NCBI RefSeq assembly: GCF_000158815.1
Contig: NZ_GG657738.1
Span: 3,342,872 to 3,406,871 of the forward strand
Direction of reading: 5' to 3'
From: Micromonospora sp. ATCC 39149
GTDB lineage: Bacteria > Actinomycetota > Actinomycetes > Mycobacteriales > Micromonosporaceae
DNA: 64,000 nucleotides
Shown piece by piece: positions 50,616 to 57,935 of this stretch. Numbering within the stretch: position 1 is the first letter of the stretch; each line of letters starts with the position of its first letter. A program made the translations under genes and the position numbers. The notes beneath the pieces were generated by a model. That model was given only the letters and a program-made list of their open reading frames with translations, had not been told where the DNA came from and searched no databases.

Positions 50616-51778
50616 AGCAGGTTGCCGTAAGTCTTGTCGGTAACCGTCTGGGTTGAGGCTCGTCGTGCGGTGTGGACCTCGCTGGGTTTGCATGGAGTTT
50701 CCGACAACGTGCAAACACCAGCGAGGCCACGATCAGTATGCGACCGGCACAGACCTACGCCAACCCGACCGACGCCGAGTACCAGCAACTGCTCACCGCG
50801 TTGCACCACCAATGGCGCGTCGCCATGCGCACGGTGATGATCCTGCTCTCCGCCGACGGCATGTCCCCGGCGGAGATCGCCGAACTCCTGCACTACGACG
50901 ACCCCGTCACCGTGCGCCGCTGGATCCGACGACACAACGCCGAAGGCCTGGCCGGCCTACCCGACCGGCCTCGTTCAGGCCGGCCCCGCCACGGCAGCAC
51001 CGGCCTCGGCCGACGGATCCGCGTCCTCCTGACCACCCCGAAGGCCTGGACCACCCTCCGGATCTGGCGAGCCCTCGACCGACCCGCGATCAGCCTGCGC
51101 ACCACCTACCGGCGCATCCGCGAACACGCAAACTGGCGCCGGCCCCGCCTGGTCGCCAAGACCGACCCCGACCACGACACCATCTGCACCCGTATCCGCG
51201 CTCACCTGCGACACCTGCCCGCCGGGACGGTCATGCTGGCCGAGGACGAAACCTACCTCGAACTCCTCGCCAAAGTCCGCGCATGCTGGCAGCCCACCGG
51301 CATCCGCCACCGCATCCCCACCCCCGGCCGCAACCAACGCCGCAGCATCTACGGCGCGATCAACCTCACCACCGGCGTCTTCCACTACCACGCCTGCGTC
51401 AAGGCCGTGTCCGAGGTGTTCTGCTACTTCCTCCAGCAACTCCTCGACGCCTACCCCGACGCCCCGGCCGTAGTCGTGCTCTGCGACAACGACACCACCC
51501 ACACCAGCCGCCACACCCAGGCGTGGCTCGCCCAACACCCCCGCCTACACCTGATCACCGGCGCCCGTTACAGCCCCCAGGACAACCCCGTCGAACGCAT
51601 CTGGGCCGCCCTCAAACACCACATCGCCAACACCGCCGTCACCACCCTCGCCGACCGACTCCGCCAAGCCCACACCTTCTTCCGCCACCGCACCTCCGAC
51701 CAGAACCTCACCACCGCCGCACCCTGGACCAGCCCATGGCTACCCCACGAATACCGACAGAACTTCTGGCCAGGCGCT
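50616..51778 (+). mobile_element. IS630-family insertion sequence, 1163 bp
   Basis: The ends are placed by reconstructing the interrupted repeat. The left flank ends GTTA, the right flank begins TAACGC, and the empty site would read GTTAACGC, so TA is duplicated as expected for IS630/Tc1-mariner elements. The terminal bases AGC...GCT give a short imperfect inverted repeat (7 of 11 matches). It contains one transposase gene. It separates the CDP-alcohol cassette from the asparaginase-like gene. Confidence 0.85.
50674..50728. promoter_or_regulatory. Hairpin upstream of the transposase start
   Basis: Arms 50674-50692 and 50710-50728 (CCTCGCTGG/CCAGCGAGG core) pair over about 18 positions, just before the ATG at 50738. 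It may block translation from read-through transcripts entering the element. Confidence 0.5.
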
Positions 51779-51781
51779 TAA
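50738..51781 (+). CDS. IS630-family transposase
   Basis: This is a 347-residue protein. N-terminal helix-turn-helix domains (SPAEIAELLHYDDPVTVRRW and a second winged helix) are followed by the DDE catalytic core: D170 (LAEDETYLEL), D250 (VLCDNDTTHTS) and E286 (QDNPVERIWAALK), with 35 residues between the last two. It appears intact. The stop codon TAA is formed by the duplicated target TA plus the next flanking base. An upstream in-frame GTG at 50672 lies in the hairpin and is less likely. Confidence 0.9.
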   Translation: MRPAQTYANPTDAEYQQLLTALHHQWRVAMRTVMILLSADGMSPAEIAELLHYDDPVTVRRWIRRHNAEGLAGLPDRPRSGRPRHGSTGLGRRIRVLLTTPKAWTTLRIWRALDRPAISLRTTYRRIREHANWRRPRLVAKTDPDHDTICTRIRAHLRHLPAGTVMLAEDETYLELLAKVRACWQPTGIRHRIPTPGRNQRRSIYGAINLTTGVFHYHACVKAVSEVFCYFLQQLLDAYPDAPAVVVLCDNDTTHTSRHTQAWLAQHPRLHLITGARYSPQDNPVERIWAALKHHIANTAVTTLADRLRQAHTFFRHRTSDQNLTTAAPWTSPWLPHEYRQNFWPGA

Positions 51782-51815
51782 CGCATTCTGTATAGGAGGG
51801 GCCCCGGTTAACGCG
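51779..51815. repeat. Dispersed repeat copy 4, right half
   Basis: TAACGCATTCTGTATAGGAG followed by GGGCCCCGGTTAAC completes the repeat begun at 50597. Joined at TA, the two halves align with the other three copies. Confidence 0.75.
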
Positions 51816-51909
51816 GTTGGGCGGTTGAGCACGCTGCCATCGGGTGAGCCGGCTCCGACCGCACCGCAGCGGGCACCCGCGACAGCAGGAGGTCCGTGCG
51901 CGCGTTGGC

Positions 51910-52884
51910 TCAGAGCTGGGCGAGCCACTGTCGGGCCCGCACGGCGCTGCCCGTGCCAAGGGCGACCATCAATGCCGCTCTTGCTTTGGGGCCACTGAGG
52001 CCGCGGGCGCTGATGGCCCCGACCGTCATGGCCAGGCCGTTGACGTATGCCGGGTCCGGCAGCGACGGGTTGGTGGTGGTGTGGCAGCGGGAGGCGACGA
52101 CCACCGGGATGCCCCACTCCGTGAGGTCACTGATGGTGGCGAACAGGCTGGCCGGCACGTTACCCACCCCGGTCCCTTCCAGCACGATGCCGGCCGCGCC
52201 GGCGTCCACGGCCGCGGTGAGCAGCGTGGATTCCATCCCGGGATAGGTCTTGATGAGCGCGACGTCGGATGCTGGTTGGCCCACGGGGTCGGGCGGTCGC
52301 GGCGGCGGTGCGGCAACGGGCACCACACGGTTTGCCACCACGTGGGCCAGGAGCGGGAACGGGGCGGAGGAGAACGCCGTCACGCCGGCGTTGACGTTGG
52401 TGGCCCAGCGGGCGGCGTGCAGTTCGTCGTTGAGGCAGAGCACGGCTCCGGCTCGGTGCAGCGCCGGATCGCAGGCGGCGGTGATCGCGCTGGCGAGGTT
52501 GCGAGGCCCGTCGGCGGACAGCTCGTCGGCGCGCCGTGTCGCGCCGGTGAACACGATGCCGGCCCGCGTGGCGGCGGCTCCGGCGAGCAGATCGGCCAGG
52601 AACGCCGTCTCCTCCATGGTGTCGATGCCATGGGTGACGACGACGCCGTCGTAGCCGTCGTCCAGGATCGCGGCGCGTACCCGCCGAGCGAGCGTCAGCA
52701 TCGTGGCCGGCGACATGTCCCAACTTGGCTCCGTCATGACGTCCTCGACGCTCACCTCAGCGCTCAACTGCGTCGTCGGAATGCCGGTGAGAAGCTGCGC
52801 ACCGGTGAACACGGTCGGCTCAGTGTCGCGCTGCCCGTAGGCGTGAATGTCCTTGGTGGCCACGAGCAACACCCGGGGTGCCAC
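51910..52884 (-). CDS. L-asparaginase homologue lacking catalytic residues
   Basis: This is a 324-residue protein with the overall asparaginase/GatD fold: VVVTHGIDTMEETAFLADLL, IVFTGATRRADELSADGPRN, IKTYPGMES, GIVLEGTGVGNVP. The N-terminal TGGTI loop with the nucleophilic Thr is replaced by VATKDIHAYG (residues 8-17). The second catalytic Thr of HGTDT is I87 (only D88 remains), and the catalytic Lys position is N163 (ARWATN). It is therefore probably a non-catalytic binding protein or has another activity. GTG start with AAGGA upstream. No signal peptide. Confidence 0.75.
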   Translation of the reverse strand: MAPRVLLVATKDIHAYGQRDTEPTVFTGAQLLTGIPTTQLSAEVSVEDVMTEPSWDMSPATMLTLARRVRAAILDDGYDGVVVTHGIDTMEETAFLADLLAGAAATRAGIVFTGATRRADELSADGPRNLASAITAACDPALHRAGAVLCLNDELHAARWATNVNAGVTAFSSAPFPLLAHVVANRVVPVAAPPPRPPDPVGQPASDVALIKTYPGMESTLLTAAVDAGAAGIVLEGTGVGNVPASLFATISDLTEWGIPVVVASRCHTTTNPSLPDPAYVNGLAMTVGAISARGLSGPKARAALMVALGTGSAVRARQWLAQL

Positions 52885-52921
52885 GGCATACGTCCTTTCG
52901 GTTCTGCCTGATCCGCGCTGG

Positions 52922-53080
52922 CTACGGGATCACCAGCAGCGGCGACATGATTACGAGGAAGGCAGCCAGGGCGGCCACAGCCACGGCACCGCGCCGCAGG
53001 AGGGCGACGATGGCCGAGCCGGGCTTCTGCCCACCGGCAGCGCGCGAAGTTCGTGGCATGCCCTCCGTAGGCGTGGTCAT
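52922..53080 (-). CDS. Small membrane protein, 52 residues
   Basis: MTTPTEGMPRTSRAAGG is followed by a single hydrophobic segment (about 30-50, VAVAALAAFLVIMSPLLVIP). The ATG overlaps the stop of the ribbon-helix-helix/Clp-N gene by 4 bases (ATGA), which strongly supports translation. I do not recognise the family. It may anchor or modulate the upstream protein. Confidence 0.5.
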   Translation of the reverse strand: MTTPTEGMPRTSRAAGGQKPGSAIVALLRRGAVAVAALAAFLVIMSPLLVIP

Positions 53081-53832
53081 CGCGGCGGATCGGGAAGGCT
53101 CAACTGCTGCTCCAGCCGCTCGATCCGGGCGATCAGCGGCTGCAGATGCTGCTGCATCGCCGTTGCGAGCGCCTGGACCGGTTCGGCGGAGGGTTGCGGC
53201 GATGTCTGGGCACGCAGATGCACGTAGCCGGCCAGCGCCGCGGCCACGGCGCGGCGGGTCAGCCGAGGGTCGGCTCCCAACGAGCGCAGCACCTGTCCGG
53301 CGACACCGTCCGGCTCGGCGACCAGGCCCAGCAGCAGATGTTCACAGCCGATGTAGTTGTGCCCGAGTGAGGTCGCCTCGGTCACCGCCAGCTCCAGCGC
53401 ACCGGCGGCTGCGGTACTGAAATGCACCGACCCGTCTTCGGATGTTCCACCCGGCTCCACACCGGGATGCCGCCGCAGGTCACGCAGCACGTGCGCCGGG
53501 TCGATCTCGATGGCCCGCAGCACGTGAAGGGCCAGATTGCCGCCTTCACCGACGATTCCGGCGAGCAGGTGACCGGTACCCACCGACGGCGCCGACGCCG
53601 TGCCGGCGTGCTCAATGGCCAGCGCGAGCACCGCCCGGGCCCGCTCGGTGAAGTGAGGGAACCGTTCATCCAGATCGTCACGGGTGAGCTGCCCCAGGGC
53701 GGTCTGCCGGACGGCGGTGACCCGGCGCACCGCCTGCTCCAAGGCGCGTTGGCAGATCGCCGATACCGGCACACCGGTTTCCTTGACTGCCTCGGCCAGC
53801 TCGTCGGGCAGATACACGTTGATCTTCGGCAT
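53077..53832 (-). CDS. Ribbon-helix-helix protein fused to a double Clp-N domain
   Basis: This is a 251-residue protein. Residues 1-40 (MPKINVYLPDELAEAVKETG) look like a ribbon-helix-helix DNA-binding domain. Two Clp-R/N repeats follow (FTERARAVLALAIEHAGTAS...HLLAGIVGEGGNLA; then LELAVTEATSLGHNYIGCEH), and a C-terminal helix ends the protein. No ATPase domain is present. Clp-N domains bind substrates or adaptors, so this may be a DNA-bound adaptor that links transcription to proteolysis. GGAGGG lies before the ATG at 53832, and GGGGTTAT-type repeats lie upstream. Confidence 0.75.
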   Translation of the reverse strand: MPKINVYLPDELAEAVKETGVPVSAICQRALEQAVRRVTAVRQTALGQLTRDDLDERFPHFTERARAVLALAIEHAGTASAPSVGTGHLLAGIVGEGGNLALHVLRAIEIDPAHVLRDLRRHPGVEPGGTSEDGSVHFSTAAAGALELAVTEATSLGHNYIGCEHLLLGLVAEPDGVAGQVLRSLGADPRLTRRAVAAALAGYVHLRAQTSPQPSAEPVQALATAMQQHLQPLIARIERLEQQLSLPDPPR

Positions 53833-53849
53833 CAAGACCCTCCACACCT

Positions 53850-53905
53850 GGGGGTTATGAACGGGGTACGTCACTTATACCCCCACTGGGGTTATCGGAC
53901 AACCC
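53850..53905. promoter_or_regulatory. GGGGTTAT repeats upstream of the RHH/Clp-N gene
   Basis: GGGGGTTAT (53850-53858), its near-inverted form TATACCCCC (53876-53884), GGGGTTAT (53888-53895) and AACCCC just after form nested inverted and direct repeats. They sit directly upstream of a gene whose product starts with a ribbon-helix-helix domain, so self-binding is plausible. Confidence 0.45.
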
Positions 53906-53990
53906 CAAGACTTGACGTCCGACAATCACACCGTCGATCAGTTCGCGCGGGCGGGGGCCGATCCGGCGGCCACGGGAGTTGGAGGTGGGG

Positions 53991-54242
53991 TTGACCGAGC
54001 GGTGGCGCGACGCCCAGCCCATCGCGCGGGTGCTGGTGCACACCTCGCTGACCGGGCTGGCCGAGGCGCTGGGCCGCTGGACCGCCGACCACGACCGGGT
54101 GCTGGACGGGCCCGCCGAGGAGCGGTATCTCGTCCCGCCCGGCCCCGGCGTGCCGACGCGGGCGTACCGCACGGAGATCGCCTGGCCGATCCGCTCCGAA
54201 CCGGGGCGGTCATCCCCACCCACAGTCCACGAGGCCAAATGA
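53991..54242 (+). pseudogene. GyrI-like effector-domain remnant
   Basis: About 84 codons from a TTG behind GGAGGTGGGG read MTERWRDAQPIARVLVHTSL and continue GPAEERYLVPPGPG, TEIAWPIR. This resembles the C-terminal half of a GyrI-like/MerR effector domain, where a Tyr before a P-P loop and a T-E-x-x-W-P end are typical. The DNA-binding and first half are absent. It overlaps the next gene by 4 bases, so it may still be translated. Confidence 0.4.
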
Positions 54243-55228
54243 TCGTCGAGAACGTGTCCTGCGCCGGCGGGCAGCACTGCGAGACCACCGCGCTCGGTGT
54301 CCTGCTCCGTCACGAGGGCATCGACCTGTCCGAGCCCATGCGGTTCGGCCTCGGCGAAGGCCTCGGCTTCGTCTACTGGGACGCCAAGAACATGGGCTTT
54401 CCGTTCCTCGGTGGCCGGACCAAGCCGATGACCATCACCCGGACCCTGGCCGCCCGGCTGGGCCTGACGATGCGCGTCGAGGAGACCACGTCGGTGCGCA
54501 AGGCCTGGCACAACGTCGCCGCCGCCATCGACGCCGGCCGGCCGGTCGGGCTACAGCTCGACTCCTACCACCTGGACTACTTCACCGTGAAGGTCCACTT
54601 CGGCGGCCACGTCGTCGCGATGTACGGCTACGACGACACCCACGCCTACCTGGTCGACACCGCCCAGCAGGGCGGCGCCGTGACGACCACCCGCGCGAGC
54701 CTGGAACTGGCCCGAAACGTTCGCGGGCCGATGACGGCCCGGAACCTCTCCTACACCCTCGCCTGCGGTGGGGACCGGCCGAAGCTGGGCGAGGTCGTCG
54801 GTGCGGCCATCCGCAGCAACGCCCACGACTTCCTGAACCCGCCCATCGCCAACCTCGGCCACCGCGGCATCCGCAAGGCGGCCGGGCAGGTGCCGAAGTG
54901 GCTCACCCGCAGCGCCGACCCGCGCCACGACCTCGCCCTGGCCGCCTCGCTGATGGAACGCGGCGGAACCGGCGGCGCCCTGTTCCGCGCCATGTACCGC
55001 GATTTCCTCGCCGAATGCTGCACCATCGTCGACGACGACAACCTCCGTCGCGGTCATCAGATGTACCGCGAGATAGCTCCGCTGTGGACGGAAGTCTCCC
55101 GCCATCTCGCGGCCGCCGCAGAAACCACCGACCACCGCCACCTGGTCGACGCCTCGGCCGTCCTTTCGGACCTGGCAGACCGCGAACACGACGCCATGCA
55201 GACACTGGCCAACATCCGTACCGGGTAA
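54239..55228 (+). CDS. BtrH-N-domain protein (peptidase/acyltransferase-like)
   Basis: This is a 329-residue protein. SCAGGQHCETTALGVLLRHEG near the start and HFGGHVVAMYGYDD with LVDTAQQGG in the middle match the BtrH N-terminal domain, a papain/C39-like fold with Cys and His. It is named after the butirosin enzyme that moves an acyl chain from a carrier protein. The C-terminal helical region (DUF4872-like) is present. No carrier protein or natural-product gene is adjacent. The ATG at 54239 overlaps the upstream remnant by 4 bases. Confidence 0.75.
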   Translation: MIVENVSCAGGQHCETTALGVLLRHEGIDLSEPMRFGLGEGLGFVYWDAKNMGFPFLGGRTKPMTITRTLAARLGLTMRVEETTSVRKAWHNVAAAIDAGRPVGLQLDSYHLDYFTVKVHFGGHVVAMYGYDDTHAYLVDTAQQGGAVTTTRASLELARNVRGPMTARNLSYTLACGGDRPKLGEVVGAAIRSNAHDFLNPPIANLGHRGIRKAAGQVPKWLTRSADPRHDLALAASLMERGGTGGALFRAMYRDFLAECCTIVDDDNLRRGHQMYREIAPLWTEVSRHLAAAAETTDHRHLVDASAVLSDLADREHDAMQTLANIRTG

Positions 55229-55234
55229 AAACGG

Positions 55235-55639
55235 CTATGCGACCGGCAGGAGCCCGCGTTCGGCGAAGACCTTCTTCGCGGTGAACGTGGCGTTGAGGGC
55301 GCGCGGGAACCCACAGTAGACGGCCGAGTGCAGGAACGCTTCGATGATCTGCTGCGGGGTGAGGCCGACGTTGAGCGCGGCGTTGATGTGGACGTCTAGC
55401 TGCGGTTCGCATCCGCCGAGTGCGGTAAGCATCCCGAGGGTGACGAGCTGCCGGTCTCGTGGCTCGAGGCCAGGGCGGGAGTAGATCTCGCCGAAGCCCC
55501 AGGCGACGATCTGGTGGCCGAGTTCCGGTGAGATGTCGCCGAGCGCGTCGATGACCTTTGCGCCCGCGGCCCCGTCGACCGCGTCGAGCACCGCCTTGCC
55601 CCGTTCGAAACCTTCCTGCCGTTCTTTTTTCTCAGTCAT
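55235..55639 (-). CDS. Carboxymuconolactone decarboxylase family protein
   Basis: This is a 134-residue helical protein with GFGEIYSRPGLEPRDRQLVTLGML, QLDVHINAALNVGLTPQQIIEAFLHSAVYCGFPRALNA. This matches PcaC-like 4-carboxymuconolactone decarboxylases; the CxxC of AhpD peroxidases is missing. The start at 55639 (MTEKKERQEGFERGK) has GAAGGGA upstream and overlaps the MerR stop by 8 bases. It is the enzyme partner in a MerR-controlled two-gene operon; the substrate is uncertain. Confidence 0.85.
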   Translation of the reverse strand: MTEKKERQEGFERGKAVLDAVDGAAGAKVIDALGDISPELGHQIVAWGFGEIYSRPGLEPRDRQLVTLGMLTALGGCEPQLDVHINAALNVGLTPQQIIEAFLHSAVYCGFPRALNATFTAKKVFAERGLLPVA

Positions 55640-56045
55640 CTTCAGATCCCTTCTCCTGCTGTGATTGGAGCGCCGCGAGGTCATCCAGGTAGGTAGCGAT
55701 TTTCCCGGCCAACGCCTTCTCGTGGGCGCGAAGCCGGGCGATCTGCCTGCGCAGGCCCGCCTGATGTGCTTCGAGCAAGCGCAGACGCGGCTCGGTCGTG
55801 ACCGACCCGCGCTCCCGGAGCTGCGCGTACTCGCGCATCTGCGCGATCGGCATGCCCGTCTCCCGTAGCCGGAGCAGGAACTTCAACCATTCCACATCCG
55901 CCGACGAGTACCGGCGCTGATTCCCGGAGTTCCGCGCCACCGGTCGGATCAACTCCGCACGCTCGTAGTAGCGCAGAGTGTGCCCCGACACTCCGGTCGC
56001 CGCGGTCATCTGCGCGACGGTGAGCCCTGCCTCGTCCTCTGCCAC
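55632..56045 (-). CDS. MerR-family transcriptional regulator
   Basis: This is a 137-residue protein. An N-terminal MerR helix-turn-helix (LTVAQMTAATGVSGHTLRYYERAEL) and wing (GNQRRYSSADVEWLKFL) are followed by a dimerisation coiled coil and a short acidic tail. It lacks the cysteines of metal- or redox-sensing members. The GTG at 56045 lies about 7 bases after the predicted -10 box, so the mRNA is probably leaderless. It likely autoregulates and controls the decarboxylase downstream. Confidence 0.9.
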   Translation of the reverse strand: MAEDEAGLTVAQMTAATGVSGHTLRYYERAELIRPVARNSGNQRRYSSADVEWLKFLLRLRETGMPIAQMREYAQLRERGSVTTEPRLRLLEAHQAGLRRQIARLRAHEKALAGKIATYLDDLAALQSQQEKGSEDD

Positions 56046-56051
56046 GTCAGC

Positions 56052-56082
56052 AGAGTAGAAGTTAGAGTGCGCTCTAAGTCAA
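56052..56082 (-). promoter_or_regulatory. MerR-type promoter with 19-bp spacer and operator
   Basis: On the minus strand, -35 TTGACT (56082-56077) and -10 TACTCT (56057-56052) are separated by 19 bp. The palindrome TTAGAG-4 nt-CTCTAA (56062-56077) fills the spacer. The stretched spacer with a centred operator is the classic MerR-activated promoter. Confidence 0.75.
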
Positions 56083-56117
56083 ACCCGAGGAATCGACAAC
56101 CTCATGGCCCGCAACAG

Positions 56118-56312
56118 CTAGTTGCTCTTGAGGGAATCGATGAACGTGCGCCAGCCCTGGGCGTCGAAGGACAAGATGGGGCCGAACTTGTCCTTGCTTT
56201 CTCGAACGGCCACCCCGTCGCGGAGGTCCGCCACCTCAACGCACGCGCCGCCATTTAAGTCGCTGCGGGTGGACTTGCGCCACACCGCGTCGGTGAGGTC
56301 CGGGTTCGACAT
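56118..56312 (-). CDS. DUF397 protein
   Basis: This is a 64-residue protein: LTDAVWRKSTRSDLNGGACVEVADLRDGVAVRESKD, then WRTFIDSLK. It is a complete DUF397 domain. DUF397 proteins act with a neighbouring WhiJ-type XRE regulator in sporulation-linked or signalling circuits of streptomycetes. Here the adjacent XRE gene is decayed, so this copy is an orphan or answers to a regulator elsewhere. Confidence 0.9.
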   Translation of the reverse strand: MSNPDLTDAVWRKSTRSDLNGGACVEVADLRDGVAVRESKDKFGPILSFDAQGWRTFIDSLKSN

Positions 56313-56320
56313 ATCAGCCT

Positions 56321-56962
56321 CTACTTCATCTCGTCGGCGATCCGCAGGATGAGCCTCCGGGACTCCGCCGGCCCCACGGCCGCAGCCTGGAGACGACCCC
56401 AGAGCCGATTGTAGGACCGGAGCGCCTCGGGGCTGTCGAGGTAATCCGCGTCCGTGAACGTCTCCAGAGCCGCAGTGCCGACTCGCTGAGGATGAAGTTC
56501 AGCTCCGGCCCGTCCGGGCGATCGATCGCCTCTTGTCATTCGAGGCGCACTGCGATCTGCCGCTCCACGTCCTCACCCTCGTCGAGGATCGCCCGGATGT
56601 AGGGCTCGGTCTGGAGGATGCCGGGGATGACCTCGGACTGGTACCAGCGGATCTCCGCCGCGTCCGCCTCCAGGTCGAGGTACTGCCGGAACCAGTCCGG
56701 CACCACGTTCCGGTAGCCGCTCCACCGTCCCCGCTGCCGTCCGGCACGAGCGAGTTCCCGCAGCGGCTCGGCTTCCTCCCCGGTCACCCCGTAGAAGTCG
56801 AGGAGCAGCTTCAAGTCCGTCAACCGAATGCCGGACTGCCCCAGTTCCAGCCGGCCGGTCGATGTCGCTCGTGGTGGTCGCCTTGAGGCGGATCACCCCC
56901 TTGGCCACCAGGGAGACGTATCTGCCAAGCGTCCCCGAGCCCGGCAACGACACGGGGCTCAC
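56321..56962 (-). pseudogene. WhiJ-type XRE/DUF5753 regulator, decayed
   Basis: Three pieces of one family are visible. LGRYVSLVAKGVIR starts the N-terminus from a GTG at 56962, with a frame change near 56855 into LELGQSGIRLTDLK. The DUF5753 core then runs to a TGA at 56538-56536 (VRLE-stop-QEAIDRPDGPELNFIL, where CGA is expected). A segment of roughly 90 residues is absent before the C-terminal FTDADYLDSPEALRSYNRLW. The helix-turn-helix is also shortened. No functional regulator can be made. Confidence 0.7.
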
Positions 56963-56973
56963 AGGATGCGGCG

Positions 56974-57756
56974 TCACGAGTGCGGCTGCCTCGGCAGGGT
57001 CAGGATCTCTGCCCCCTCGTCGGTGATGGCGATCGTGTGCTCGCTGTGTGCCGTCCGGCAGCCCGTCGCGCTGCGCAGCGTCCACCCGTCGGCGTCGGTG
57101 ACCAGCTCGGCGGTGTCCGCCATGATCCACGGCTCCAGGGCCAGCAGCAGCCCGGGGCGCAGCTTGTAGCCCCGACCGGGCCGTCCGGTGTTCGACACGT
57201 GCGGGTCCTGGTGCATCGTCGATCCGACGCCGTGGCCGCCGAACTGGGTGTTGACCGAGTATCCCGCTTCGTTGAGGGTCGTGCCGATGGCGTGGGAGAT
57301 GTCGCCGATGCGCGCCCCGGGCCCGGCGACGGCGATCCCTGCGGCGAGCGCGCGTTCGGTCGCGCTGATCAGCTCGACGCTCTGCGCGGGCTTGGTGTCG
57401 CCCACGATGAAGCTGATGGCGGAGTCCGCGACGACTCCGCCCACCGAGACGGCGAGGTCGAGGGAGAGCAGGTCGCCGTCGGCGAGCGCGTAGTCGTGCG
57501 GCAGCCCGTGCAGCACCGCGTCGTTGACGGACGTGCAGATGTAGTGGCCGAACGGCCCGCGCCCGAAGGACGGCTCGTAGTCGACGTAGCAGGACAGCGC
57601 ACCGGCCTCGACGATCATGGCCTCGGCCCACCGGTCGATGTCCAGGAGGTTGGTGCCCACCTCGCAACGGCTCTTGAGCGTCTGGAGGATGTCGGCGACC
57701 AGGGCACCCGCCTCCCTCGCTCGGGGCAGCTGGGTGGGGCTCAGGATCTCGATCAT
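56974..57756 (-). CDS. map: Type I methionine aminopeptidase
   Basis: This 260-residue pita-bread-fold enzyme has metal ligands in LLSLDLAVSV (Asp), VADSAISF (Asp), GGHGVGSTMHQDP (His), LALEPWI (Glu) and HSEHTIAIT (Glu). It removes the initiator Met from nascent proteins. The start at 57756 (MIEILSPTQLPRAREAG) has GAGGAAGG upstream. It lies away from ribosomal-protein genes, so it is probably an additional copy. It is preceded by an AT-rich region with an inverted repeat. Confidence 0.9.
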   Translation of the reverse strand: MIEILSPTQLPRAREAGALVADILQTLKSRCEVGTNLLDIDRWAEAMIVEAGALSCYVDYEPSFGRGPFGHYICTSVNDAVLHGLPHDYALADGDLLSLDLAVSVGGVVADSAISFIVGDTKPAQSVELISATERALAAGIAVAGPGARIGDISHAIGTTLNEAGYSVNTQFGGHGVGSTMHQDPHVSNTGRPGRGYKLRPGLLLALEPWIMADTAELVTDADGWTLRSATGCRTAHSEHTIAITDEGAEILTLPRQPHS

Positions 57757-57785
57757 GCGACGCCTTCCTCGTGCCGCCAATAACT

Positions 57786-57809
57786 ATACCGGCCATATTA
57801 TCCCGGTAT
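57786..57809. promoter_or_regulatory. Inverted repeat upstream of map
   Basis: ATACCGG-10 nt-CCGGTAT is a perfect 7-bp inverted repeat in the most AT-rich patch of this area, 30 bases upstream of the map start. It has the size of a repressor site. Confidence 0.5.
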
Positions 57810-57935
57810 TAAAATCGGCCGATGGTCAGGTTCGCGGTCGGCCTCGTAGGTCCCGAACCCCCAGTCGCGTCGGCGCCGCCAACAGAGGTCGACGCCGCCA
57901 ACGAGAAGTCGGCGTCGTCGACGGAAGCAGCGGCG

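Noticed and set aside
53912..54241. In-frame N-terminal extension of the BtrH-like gene
   Set aside because: The extension is Arg/Ala/Gly-rich shadow sequence of the GyrI-like remnant, and an ATG at 54239 with a 4-base overlap is a better start.
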